DNA of 55,495 nt from JBOGIG01 sp050742455 (GTDB taxonomy: Bacteria; Actinomycetota; Acidimicrobiia; Acidimicrobiales; JBOGIG01): contig JBOGIG010000147.1 in the NCBI GenBank assembly GCA_050742455.1, positions 1 to 55,495 on the forward strand, given 5' to 3'. The translations under genes and the position numbers were made by a program. Under the pieces are notes generated by a model. The model was not told the DNA's origin and ran no database searches. It was given only the letters and a program-made list of their open reading frames with translations. Below are positions 1-8,022 of the stretch, in pieces. How positions within the stretch are numbered: position 1 is the stretch's first letter; each line of letters begins with the position of its first letter.

Positions 1-737
1 GCCTGTCGTGACTCGATCAGGATCAGCAAGGCCAGCAGACCCATCACCTCGGGCTCGTCAGGCATCAGTTCCACCAGGAGCCGAGCCAGGCGGAGGGCCT
101 CGGCGCACAGGTCACGACGGACCAGGACCTCACCGGCCGAGGCGGTGTGGCCTTCGTTGAACACGAGGTAGACGACGGACAGCACCGCACGCAGACGATC
201 GGGCAGTTCGGCGGCCTCGGGTATCCGGAAGGGAATGCCCGCAGCCCGGATCTTGCCCTTGGCCCGCACCAGACGCTGGGCCATGGTGGCTTCTGTCACC
301 AAGAATGCACGGGCGATCTCGAAGGTCTGCAGGCCGCCGAGGAGTCGAAGGGTCAAGGCCACCTGTGAGGCGGGGGCCAGGGCCGGATGGCAACAACAGA
401 ATATGAGACGAAGACGGTCGTCCTTCACGGCGCCCTCGGGCTCGGGTGACCCGGGACGGTCATTGACCAGCCTGGCCTGGACTTGGCGCTGGTGGCGGGA
501 GCTTTCACGGCGGAGTCGATCGATGACCCGGTTGCGGGCCGTAGTGGTGATCCACGCCCCGGGGTGGGGTGGCAGCCCGGTGACCGGCCACCGGTCGAGT
601 GCGACCACGAAGGCGTCCTGAACCGCTTCTTCGGCAACGTCGATGTCACCGAAGGAGCGGACCAGGTGGGCCACGACCCGGCCATACTCGGCCCGGAAAT
701 AAAGCCCAATCTCCTCATTCGAGGTCCCGGATTTCAA
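1..737 (-). CDS. ECF RNA polymerase sigma factor, ECF42-like (3' end outside window)
   Basis: The minus-strand frame stays open from a TTG at 737 to the window edge (245 codons). Early residues contain EEAVQDAFVVALDRWP, typical of sigma region 2, then a region-4 helix-turn-helix around QTFEIARAFLVTEATMAQRL. After that comes the start of an extended C-terminal part with LVFNEGHTAS, the signature of ECF sigmas that carry a TPR-like C-terminal domain (ECF42). The TTG follows the stop codon of the YCII gene directly, and an AGGAAA lies about 11 bases upstream within that gene, so translation is probably coupled. ECF42 factors are known to pair with DGPF/YCII proteins, as here. The target regulon is not visible. 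Confidence 0.85.
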   Translation of the reverse strand, partial: MKSGTSNEEIGLYFRAEYGRVVAHLVRSFGDIDVAEEAVQDAFVVALDRWPVTGLPPHPGAWITTTARNRVIDRLRRESSRHQRQVQARLVNDRPGSPEPEGAVKDDRLRLIFCCCHPALAPASQVALTLRLLGGLQTFEIARAFLVTEATMAQRLVRAKGKIRAAGIPFRIPEAAELPDRLRAVLSVVYLVFNEGHTASAGEVLVRRDLCAEALRLARLLVELMPDEPEVMGLLALLILIESRQ

Positions 738-1094
738 CTAGAGATCGGTTTCCTCTTGGAAGGGGCGCACCTCCACGGGTCCCCCACAGGCCCGGGCGGC
801 TTGGGCTGCCTGGGCCAGGGCAGTATCCAGATCCGGAGCCTTGATGACCCAGAACCCCCCGATGTGCTCCTTGGCCTCGGCGAAGGGTCCGTCGGTGGTG
901 AGGAGCTGGCCATCGCTGATCCGCACCACGGTTGCCGTGGTGTGGGGGTGCAAACCACCGGCGAACACCCATGAGCCTTCGGCCTGCAACTTGGCGTTAA
1001 AGGCATCGACGTCGGCGTACATCGTCTGCGTCGCCTCTGGGGTGGGAGCCTCTTCACCTTCCACCGAATGAACCGACAGTAGATACTGCTTCAT
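738..1094 (-). CDS. YCII/DGPF-domain protein, partner of the adjacent sigma factor
   Basis: A 118-residue single-domain protein of the YCII-related family. It begins MKQYLLSVHSVEG and contains the family hallmark DGPFAEAKEHIGGFWVI around residue 65. The ATG has a strong AGGAG 7-8 bases upstream. It is the first gene of a two-gene minus-strand unit; its TAG is directly followed by the TTG of the sigma gene. DGPF proteins are characteristically encoded beside ECF42 sigma factors and are proposed to be part of that signalling unit. The biochemical activity of this protein is unknown. Confidence 0.88.
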   Translation of the reverse strand: MKQYLLSVHSVEGEEAPTPEATQTMYADVDAFNAKLQAEGSWVFAGGLHPHTTATVVRISDGQLLTTDGPFAEAKEHIGGFWVIKAPDLDTALAQAAQAARACGGPVEVRPFQEETDL

Positions 1095-1292
1095 GGTATT
1101 TCTCCTTTGCGTCGGGACCGGCCCGATGTCGATCCTTCACCTTCTCAACGAATGCCCTGGTCCCAATTCGACACCCCTGCAAAAAAACCACACCGCCGGT
1201 CGAAGATGCGACGAATGTCGTTCCGTGCTCACTGGCCCTCCAAGGCCCGTGTGAAGCATCTGCATCCAAGCTATCGATGCTCACCTATTAGC

Positions 1293-2231
1293 GTGACCGC
1301 GGTGAGAAGGTTCCGCTTTGGATACCAGGCTGGTGGAACCGATCCCATCAAACTCATCGGGTCGGCCCAAGCTGCGGAGGAAGCCGGCTTCGACGTCTTT
1401 CACACTTCCGATCACATGGGCGATCACCTGTCGGCCCTGGCTCCGCTGGCGGCGGTGGCCGCAGCCACGGCCACGATCCGGGTCTGCCCACTCGTCTTGA
1501 ACAACGATTTTCACCACCCGGTGACCCTGGCGCAGGAACTGGCAACGCTCGACCGGCTGAGCGGCGGTCGCCTCGAGGTGGGAATAGGAGCGGGGCACTC
1601 CTTTACCGAATATTCGGCCATGGGCGTGGCCTTTGACCCCCCAGCCGTTCGCAAGGAACGTCTGGCCGAGTCGGTTGAATTACTGCGCCGGCTGCTCGAC
1701 GGAGACACCGTCACCCACGACGGTCGGCACTACCACCTTGACCATGCCAGGACCTTGCGACCCCAGCAGGTCCACGTTCCGATCCTGGTCGGTGTGAACG
1801 GAAAGAAGTCCCTGGCCCACGCCGCCCACCACGCCGATGCCATCGCCCTCACCATGCTCGGACGCACCCTCCAGGACGGCCAAAACCACGAGGTCCGCTG
1901 GCAGGCCGACCGTCTCGACGCAACCATCGCCTGGGTCAAATCCCACACACCGCACCAGCGCAGTAGCCCCGAGTTAAATGCCCTGGTCCAGGCCGTGGTG
2001 GTCACCGAAGACCGCGCAGCCGCAGCCGAGGACCTGGCCGGGCGGATCCCCGGACTTGGCCTTGAGGACGCCCTGACCACCCCATTCCTTGCTCTTGGCA
2101 CCCACGACGAGATCGCCCGACATCTGGTGGCCTGTCGCCAGCGTTGGGGGATCTCGTACTACAGCGTGCGGGATATGGATACCTTCAGCCCGGTGATTCA
2201 ACGCATCCGCTCTTGGGAGTCCGCTAGCTGA
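1293..2231 (+). CDS. LLM-class F420-dependent oxidoreductase (TIGR03621/MSMEG_2516-like)
   Basis: About 312 residues in a luciferase-like TIM-barrel fold. Recognisable segments are RFRFGYQAGG at the N-terminus, AEEAGFDVFHTSDHMG, LSGGRLEVGIGAGHSFTEY, and KERLAESVELLRRLLDG. These match actinobacterial F420-binding LLM oxidoreductases, in which the deazaflavin F420 replaces FMN; the substrate cannot be read from sequence. The open frame extends upstream to 1107, but homology begins at the two close GTG codons (1293 and 1302), so the first is chosen. It is divergent from the YCII-sigma unit across a 198-base gap. Confidence 0.8.
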   Translation: MTAVRRFRFGYQAGGTDPIKLIGSAQAAEEAGFDVFHTSDHMGDHLSALAPLAAVAAATATIRVCPLVLNNDFHHPVTLAQELATLDRLSGGRLEVGIGAGHSFTEYSAMGVAFDPPAVRKERLAESVELLRRLLDGDTVTHDGRHYHLDHARTLRPQQVHVPILVGVNGKKSLAHAAHHADAIALTMLGRTLQDGQNHEVRWQADRLDATIAWVKSHTPHQRSSPELNALVQAVVVTEDRAAAAEDLAGRIPGLGLEDALTTPFLALGTHDEIARHLVACRQRWGISYYSVRDMDTFSPVIQRIRSWESAS

Positions 2232-2368
2232 TCTGCAGATCGGCCCCCGGGCCTCGGTGGCCCGGTCATTCCGGTGGCTCGATCCTTTGAATTCCGATCT
2301 GGGCTGATCCCGGTGAGGCGCTCGGCCGTACAACCTGGAGCCGGTGCGGCACGAACTGGAGGTGGTCC

Positions 2369-2968
2369 ATGGTCTGGCGCAGGATCCTGGCGGGCCTCGT
2401 CATTGCCGGCGGGATGTTTCTCACTGTCACTCAACTGGGCACGGGGCAACCACCCAAGTCGGCGCGATCGGACTCGGGCCCAGCCTTCCGATGGCTGATC
2501 CCCGCTTCTCCCCCCACCGACTGGGGTCGGATCAGCCTCCCGTCGGGAAATGCCGTGCTTGCCTATCCTCCCCAATTTCATCCGATCCGCAGCGATCCCG
2601 GAACGGTATCGGTTGCCGTGCTCGATAAGGCCGGCCATTACCTGGCATATCTGAACGCCACGCCCAGGCAGGGATCCGAACAGCTCGCCACCTGGCCCAC
2701 GTTCCGAATCGACCACCAGCGCGATGAGGGTGTGACCTCGATTCATGAGCGAGCTCAGGCGTCAAATCTAGAATTCAGAGCGGGGCGGGGTTCGTGCACC
2801 ATCGATGAATACGTGACCCTGGTCGGACACAATTCCTACCGCGAGGTTGCCTGCCTGGTCGTAGGAGCCAGCTCGTCCAGTGTCGTAGTGGCCGCCGCTC
2901 CGCCGAATCAATGGAGCAGCATCGGACCCACGCTCCTGCGAGCCCTCGCCGCCTATCAGGTTCGTTGA
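2369..2968 (+). CDS. hypothetical exported or membrane-anchored protein
   Basis: A 199-residue protein of unknown family. The N-terminus MVWRRILAGLVIAGGMFLTV looks like a signal peptide or anchor: two arginines, then a hydrophobic stretch. There is no lipobox cysteine. The rest reads as a globular extracellular domain with 'SLPSGNAVLAYPPQFHPI' near residue 60 and two cysteines (in GSCTIDEYV and REVACLVVG) that could form a disulfide. The ATG at 2369 is preceded by GGAGG. Coding confidence comes from the RBS, length and signal peptide rather than homology. It lies between the LLM oxidoreductase and a GNAT gene. Confidence 0.6.
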   Translation: MVWRRILAGLVIAGGMFLTVTQLGTGQPPKSARSDSGPAFRWLIPASPPTDWGRISLPSGNAVLAYPPQFHPIRSDPGTVSVAVLDKAGHYLAYLNATPRQGSEQLATWPTFRIDHQRDEGVTSIHERAQASNLEFRAGRGSCTIDEYVTLVGHNSYREVACLVVGASSSSVVVAAAPPNQWSSIGPTLLRALAAYQVR

Positions 2969-3045
2969 CACCGGAGCAGTCACGGTCCGAGGGCGCCGGC
3001 TGGCGAGCGATCCGATGCGGCCGACTCGGTGAGCGATGAGGCGTC

Positions 3046-3537
3046 ATGACCTACTCTGGCTCCGTGGACATTGAGGTTCAACGGGTCGAGGCGAGCAGGA
3101 CCTACCCGTTGCGTCAGGCCGTTCTACGCCCGCACCAGAGCGTGGAGCAGATGGCCCTGGACGGTGACGATGACCCCGACAGCGCGCACTTCGCAGCCCT
3201 GTGCGACGGCCAGGTCGTCACCACCGCCTCGGTGCGACCAGAGGCACCTCCGTGGGAGCCCGACCACCCCCTGTCTTGGCGGCTGCGGGGCATGGCCACC
3301 ACCGGGGAGCACCGCAATCAGGGAATAGGGGGCCGGGTTCTCGGTGCCGTGGTCAAGCATGTCCAACAAGGCGGGGGCGGCCTGTTGTGGTGCAACGCCC
3401 GTCTCCCGGCCCTTCCCTTTTACCGACGCGCTGGTTTCGTTGCACGGGGCGAAGCTTGGGTCGATCCGACCATCGGACCCCATATCGCCATGGAAATGGC
3501 GGTGCCGGCCTATGACGCTGCGACCGTCACCGAGTAG
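3046..3537 (+). CDS. GNAT-family N-acetyltransferase
   Basis: A 163-residue GNAT protein. It shows the acetyl-CoA pyrophosphate-binding loop region GMATTGEHRNQGIGGRVLGA (Q/RxxGxG/A type motif) and the later LLWCNARLPALPFYRRAGF, where the second part is the conserved 'FYrrlGF' segment of motif B. The acceptor substrate is unknown. Its last 28 bases overlap the 3' end of the convergent glycoside hydrolase gene, so the two messages are complementary at their ends. Confidence 0.82.
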   Translation: MTYSGSVDIEVQRVEASRTYPLRQAVLRPHQSVEQMALDGDDDPDSAHFAALCDGQVVTTASVRPEAPPWEPDHPLSWRLRGMATTGEHRNQGIGGRVLGAVVKHVQQGGGGLLWCNARLPALPFYRRAGFVARGEAWVDPTIGPHIAMEMAVPAYDAATVTE

Positions 3538-5360
3538 GGGCTGGAACCTGTGGGGGCGACGTAGGCCAGCTTGGTGCCGTCGGGCTGGGTGCTCACCCCA
3601 TCGAGGACTGCAGCGCCCGATACCCGCACGTTTCCCGAGACCCCGGACGGGATGAACACCACGGTTTCGCGGGTCCGCTGACCGGGGGCGACCGGGAGTG
3701 ACCCGTGAGCCGACATGGCAAAGGACCGGTTGTCAGGGTTATAGGAGAAGGTGTCCAGATGTCCGGCCGTGGCCCGGGGATATATCCGGTCCAAGAACTT
3801 GACTCGGCTGGGTAACAGGCCGAGATTCTGTTGGGGAGGGGTAGCCGCATCGGCGGAGTAGACCGACCAGGCGCTGGCGTCACAGCCGGCCTGAGTGCCC
3901 CCGTTGCACGCACCCTTCCATGCATATACCGACGACGAAATGAGGTGACGATCCTGTGCCGCGGTAGAGCCGCGCAAGATGACGTTGTCGTCAGAGGCGG
4001 AATTTCCGTACTCGTCCACCAGCAGGGCGGCGTTCATGGCTCGGGCCTCCAAACCGGCCACGATGTAGGCCTGGTCATAGGAAAGGGGGTAGGGACTCTG
4101 GCCCGGGGCCAGGCCGAGCATTCGATCGACGGTGAAGACATGGGTATACACATGGGGGGCATAGACCAGGTTGGGGTAACTGGAAAAAGGCAGCGACACC
4201 TGGTCGGGGGCATCCTCGAGGTTGCGGATGGCCATGGGTTCGAAAAAGAACGCCTGACGGTCCACATGAATGCCGAGATCGGGGTACCCGCACAGGGGAT
4301 CGGAAACGCCGCCGGCCGGGCAGACCAGACCATCGCGCCGGCCGGTGAGAGCATCGATCACCCGGCGGTAGAAGGGATACAGGTCCAGGGTGGAAAAGGC
4401 CACCGGCGGGACCAGGCCGGGTAGGGGCTCGTTCATTATTTCGTAGCCGACCACGGTGGAGTCACCCTTGAACGTCCGGGCCAGAGCGGCCATCGCGCCG
4501 ATGTAATGATCCTGCAATCCGGGGCCGGGGGCATCGCCCTGGGGCAGTGGTTTCCCAGCCGCGTCGAGAGGAACGCGGTTCTCCCAAAATGAGTTGAACG
4601 CCGCCTCCACGTACAGGTTCAGCTCACCCTGGCCCAAGACCGACAGGGCCGGGATGCCATCGGCCATCACCGCCCACCGGGGGGCGCCATCGGCGTGGTT
4701 GGAGGATTCCTGGCTCGGAGTCACCAACCCCGGCACCGACAGGGGGGAGGACTCAGGGGTAAATCTCGAATAGTTGTCCTGGTGCATATCCAATAGGACA
4801 TGGATGCCCTGTTGGCGGGCCCAACCCACTACCTGGGCGATGCGGTCCAGGTAGGTCTGCGAGTACCGTCCTGGCGTGGGCTCCAACTGGCTCCACGACA
4901 GGGTGAGGCGGATGAAGTTGAAGCCGAGCGCCCGCATCTGGGCCAGGTCGTTGTGGGAACCGGCGGCGGACGACTGGGAGAACTCGGACAACCCGGCCTG
5001 AACCTCACACAGAGGGGCCTCCCCCGCGGCATGCGACATGGTCGGGCACTTGTGGGCATAGGCCATGGTGTCCAGCGGCCACACAGGCGTCGGGCCCGGT
5101 TCGGCCCCGGAGGGAGTGGCGTAGAAGTCATCCTCTATGCCGGTCACGTTGACACCGCGCAGCATCACCGTCCGGCCTTCGGGATCCACGATGTGGGCCG
5201 GTTGCCCCTTGGGGTGGGCCACCGAAAGCCAGGGTAATGCCGGCTCGGCCAAGCGCGGGGATAGCGGATGCGCCACCTGCGCCCCGATTGGGGCAATTGG
5301 TACAAATACCACAGCGGCTAGCGCGGCGGCCAGCAAGGTCGTAGCCAACTTGGACCCCAT
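3510..5360 (-). CDS. secreted GH5-family endoglycoceramidase-like glycoside hydrolase
   Basis: A 616-residue protein starting at the ATG at 5360, which has a strong AGGAGGGGG upstream. Residues 1-27 form a signal peptide ending around PIGAQVAH. A GH5 barrel follows with GFNFIRLTLSWSQLEP (about 147-160), HVLLDMHQDNYS (about 187-198), the acid/base motif YEIMNEP (Glu311) and the nucleophile region LLVDEYGNS (Glu450). A C-terminal beta domain covers about the last 90 residues. The HQD motif and the wide spacing of the two glutamates resemble endoglycosylceramidases, so the likely action is hydrolysis of glycolipids or related glycosides outside the cell. The 3' end overlaps the GNAT gene by 28 bases. 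Frames open upstream of the ATG lack homology. Confidence 0.85.
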   Translation of the reverse strand: MGSKLATTLLAAALAAVVFVPIAPIGAQVAHPLSPRLAEPALPWLSVAHPKGQPAHIVDPEGRTVMLRGVNVTGIEDDFYATPSGAEPGPTPVWPLDTMAYAHKCPTMSHAAGEAPLCEVQAGLSEFSQSSAAGSHNDLAQMRALGFNFIRLTLSWSQLEPTPGRYSQTYLDRIAQVVGWARQQGIHVLLDMHQDNYSRFTPESSPLSVPGLVTPSQESSNHADGAPRWAVMADGIPALSVLGQGELNLYVEAAFNSFWENRVPLDAAGKPLPQGDAPGPGLQDHYIGAMAALARTFKGDSTVVGYEIMNEPLPGLVPPVAFSTLDLYPFYRRVIDALTGRRDGLVCPAGGVSDPLCGYPDLGIHVDRQAFFFEPMAIRNLEDAPDQVSLPFSSYPNLVYAPHVYTHVFTVDRMLGLAPGQSPYPLSYDQAYIVAGLEARAMNAALLVDEYGNSASDDNVILRGSTAAQDRHLISSSVYAWKGACNGGTQAGCDASAWSVYSADAATPPQQNLGLLPSRVKFLDRIYPRATAGHLDTFSYNPDNRSFAMSAHGSLPVAPGQRTRETVVFIPSGVSGNVRVSGAAVLDGVSTQPDGTKLAYVAPTGSSPYSVTVAAS

Positions 5361-5483
5361 CGGCCCCCTCCTATTTGGGAAAGATGGTAGCAAAAGGTCT
5401 TGCCCGGACAAAAGAGACCCTGACAGCGCTCCCGCCACAGCCTTGAGCGGTTGCGGGGGCGCTGTCAGGGGTACGTTTGCGTC

Positions 5484-5945
5484 ATGAAACCGCACGACGG
5501 GCCGGATCAGCGCTCGGCCCCGACACCGGTGACCCAGGAGTCAGGGGGCGGGCTCACAACCCCCGAGCAGGGAGCCGGCGATCACCATCCCGGCTCCCGA
5601 CGCGCGGGCCTGGGACCGTCTACCCGCACCTGGGCATGGGTCGGGTTCAGCCTCGTATGCCTGGTGGTTATCGCCGTGTTCGTCCTGGAGAACCTGGGGT
5701 CGGTACCGGTCAGCTTCTTCGGGGCCCAGTGGCGGGCCCCCCTGGCCGTGGATCTCATACTGGCCGCCGTGCTCGGTGGATTGATCGTGTTCGGCTTCGG
5801 CTCCGTGCGCATAGTCCAGCTGCGCCGCGCTGTGCGGCGTCACCGCCGTGCCGCCCAAGACGCACTTCGATCCGGCGATCAGGCGGGCCAATCCATCGGG
5901 GCGGCCCGTTCCACCCGCGGTCGCCGCCACCGTGGGGACCGGTAG
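5484..5945 (+). CDS. LapA/DUF1049-like small membrane protein
   Basis: About 153 residues from the ATG at 5484. A hydrophilic, Pro/Gly-rich N-terminus is followed by two transmembrane segments: WVGFSLVCLVVIAVFVLENL, then LAVDLILAAVLGGLIVFGFG. The tail is strongly basic (RRAVRRHRRAAQ), placing it in the cytoplasm. The ENxxxVxVxFxG pattern between the helices is the signature of LapA-domain proteins. The role in actinobacteria is not established. It is followed after 11 bases by the HPP-like frame. Confidence 0.72.
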   Translation: MKPHDGPDQRSAPTPVTQESGGGLTTPEQGAGDHHPGSRRAGLGPSTRTWAWVGFSLVCLVVIAVFVLENLGSVPVSFFGAQWRAPLAVDLILAAVLGGLIVFGFGSVRIVQLRRAVRRHRRAAQDALRSGDQAGQSIGAARSTRGRRHRGDR

Positions 5946-5956
5946 GCGGCCCGGCC

Positions 5957-6484
5957 ATCGCCGCCCGCCGGCGCCCCTCGATCGCCCGTCTTCGCTACGG
6001 CGTAGCCGGCCGCATTGCCCTCCTGGCCGGAGTGGGCATCCTGCTGATCGGGATCGCCGACCGCATGCTGGCCCTACCCTTCCTCACTCCAACTCTGGGT
6101 CCCACCGCCTACGTTTTCGCCGCCCATCCCCACACATCGACAGGCAAGCTACGCAACGCCGTGATCGGGCACGCCGTGGGGATCGGTGCCGGACTGGTCG
6201 GCCTGGCCACCTTTGGCCTGTGGAACGCCCCGTCCAGCGTGATCATGGGACATTCGTCTTGGGCCCAGGCTGGGGCATCGGCACTGGCCATCGCCATCAC
6301 CCTTGCCCTGTTGCACCTGGCCAAGGCTCATCATGCCCCCGCCGCCGCCACCGCCTTACTGATCGCCACCGGCGTGGCCCCACCCGGTCGGCCCCTCATC
6401 GGCCTGGTCCTGGGCCTGGTAGGGCTCATGGTTCTTTCCCCTCTCCTCGCCGCCTTCCCCCTCCTCAGGCGTGATCCGGAGTGA
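5957..6484 (+). CDS. HPP-family integral membrane protein (start codon unclear)
   Basis: The frame encodes four to five hydrophobic helices and the HPP-family core LPFLTPTLGPTAYVFAAHPH, followed by RNAVIGHAVGIGAGL and a final helix pair (LIGLVLGLVGLMVLSPLLAA). It ends with TGA at 6484. The problem is the 5' end: the homology runs back to about RLRYGVAGRIALL, but no ATG, GTG or TTG occurs in this frame between the far-upstream TTG at 5477 and a GTG at 6032 inside the first helix. The ATC at 5957, 12 bases after the LapA-like stop, is given only as a plausible non-canonical start. Confidence 0.6.
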   Translation: MAARRRPSIARLRYGVAGRIALLAGVGILLIGIADRMLALPFLTPTLGPTAYVFAAHPHTSTGKLRNAVIGHAVGIGAGLVGLATFGLWNAPSSVIMGHSSWAQAGASALAIAITLALLHLAKAHHAPAAATALLIATGVAPPGRPLIGLVLGLVGLMVLSPLLAAFPLLRRDPE

Positions 6485-6625
6485 GCGTTGGCCCATCGGT
6501 CATGTGCAAACAGGCCGTGCCAGACTTGACCACATGGTCAAGTCCAGGCTGGGATTGTCCCCGCGGCGACGGTCCCAAACACACCGCGGGATGCATTGCC
6601 CAACGAGACGGCCATAGGAGCAGCA

Positions 6626-7939
6626 ATGACTGATACAGCCCAGCGGGCCCACACCAACGCAACCGACGAACTCACCACCTGGCTCGAGGACAACTGGGAT
6701 CCCGACCTGACGGTGGCCCAGTGGTGGGATCGACTGGGCCGATCGGGTTGGGCCTCGCCCACCTGGCCGGTGGAATCCTTCGGTCGCGGGCTGTCCCGGG
6801 AGGAGGGGATCAGGGCGCAGATGACGATCGCCGGCTTCGGCGCCCTGGGCGCCCCCGGAGGATTGGGTCTGCTGCTGGCCGGACCGACCATTGCCACCCA
6901 CGGTACGGACGAACAGAAGAAGCTCTACCTGACCGACATCGTCACCGGGCAGAAGGCCTGGTGCCAGCTCTTCTCCGAACCGGGTGCAGGCTCCGACCTG
7001 GCCGGGCTGGGTACCCGGGCCGAGAAGGACGGCGATGAGTGGCACGTCAACGGGCAAAAGGTGTGGACGTCGGGGGGCCAGGTGGCCGACCTCGGCATGC
7101 TCATCGCCCGAAGTGATCCCGATGTCCCCAAGCACCAGGGCATTACATATTTCGCCCTGGACATGCACCAGGATGGGGTGGACGTACGACCCCTCCGCGA
7201 GATGACCGGGCGCGCCCTCTTCAACGAGGTGTTCCTCACCGATGCCCGGGTACCCAACGAAGCCATCATCGGCGGCCTCAACAACGGCTGGGCCGTGGCC
7301 AACACCACTCTGGCCTTCGAGCGGGCTGGGCTGGGTGCCGGAGGCGGTTCGGCCGGGGCATCGGCGGCCTCGGCCGGCACCGTGGCCGGGGACCTGGAAA
7401 AGCGGGCCGGTGACTTTGTCACCTCGGGCGGGCGACGTAGCGGTGGGGCGGTGACCGCCTTTGGGGCATCCGGCGCCCTGTTGAGAGACCTGGCCACCAA
7501 GAACGGCAAGTCAACCGATCCCGGCGTGCGCCAGGACCTGGTGCGGCTGCATACGTTCAACGAGATCGCCCGCTTCACCAACCTGCGCCAGAAGGCCTCC
7601 CGGGCCACGGGCGCCGATATCCCGGGGGTGGGCAACCTGGCCAAGCTGTCCATGAGTCGAATCATCCGACTGACGAGGGACCTGGGGCTGCGAATTCTCG
7701 GACCCTACGGGACCCTGCACGCCTATACCGCCGAAGACCGGGCCGGCCTGGATGGGGCTGGGGTCGGCGGGTCGGTATCGGCCGTGACCGAGATGGCGCT
7801 GTTCGCCCCGGGGCCCTCGATCTACGGCGGAACCGACGAGATCCAAAGGAACATCATCGGTGAACGGGTGCTGGGCCTGCCCAAGGAGCCCAACAACGAC
7901 CGGGTGACGCCTTACCGGGATCTGCCCAAGAACGGCTGA
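6626..7939 (+). CDS. acyl-CoA dehydrogenase
   Basis: A 437-residue FAD enzyme. The ATG at 6626 is preceded by AGGAG. Family motifs are present in order: WCQLFSEPGAGSDLAGL (substrate/flavin region, about residues 112-128), a VNGQKVWTSG segment, and C-terminal SIYGGTDEIQRNIIGERVLG. The MCAD-type catalytic Glu of the 'YEGT' motif is Gly here, as in many actinobacterial FadE proteins where the base lies elsewhere or in a partner subunit. A Gly/Ala-rich insertion sits near the middle. It should oxidise an acyl-CoA to the enoyl-CoA. The neighbouring P450, LLM and VOC genes suggest lipid or steroid side-chain catabolism. Confidence 0.9.
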   Translation: MTDTAQRAHTNATDELTTWLEDNWDPDLTVAQWWDRLGRSGWASPTWPVESFGRGLSREEGIRAQMTIAGFGALGAPGGLGLLLAGPTIATHGTDEQKKLYLTDIVTGQKAWCQLFSEPGAGSDLAGLGTRAEKDGDEWHVNGQKVWTSGGQVADLGMLIARSDPDVPKHQGITYFALDMHQDGVDVRPLREMTGRALFNEVFLTDARVPNEAIIGGLNNGWAVANTTLAFERAGLGAGGGSAGASAASAGTVAGDLEKRAGDFVTSGGRRSGGAVTAFGASGALLRDLATKNGKSTDPGVRQDLVRLHTFNEIARFTNLRQKASRATGADIPGVGNLAKLSMSRIIRLTRDLGLRILGPYGTLHAYTAEDRAGLDGAGVGGSVSAVTEMALFAPGPSIYGGTDEIQRNIIGERVLGLPKEPNNDRVTPYRDLPKNG

Positions 7940-7976
7940 CGACGCGGCCCCGGTTCTGATCCCGCCGGGACGAGGC

Positions 7977-8022
7977 GCCCACCGCTGCGGCTAGGGCGGG
8001 TGGCCCACCGCTGCGGGCTAGG
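7977..8022. repeat. 20-bp near-perfect direct repeat at the end of the LLM gene
   Basis: Two copies of gcccaccgctgcgg(g)ctagg occupy 7977-7996 and 8003-8022, differing by one inserted G. The right copy contains the stop codon of the minus-strand LLM gene (8018-8020, cta). The left copy repeats that stop context just beyond the gene, in the gap to the convergent acyl-CoA dehydrogenase. Confidence 0.85.

Noticed and set aside
5451..5483. LapA-like gene starting at 5451
   Set aside because: The first codons lack an RBS; the ATG at 5484 gives a hydrophilic N-terminus consistent with the family.
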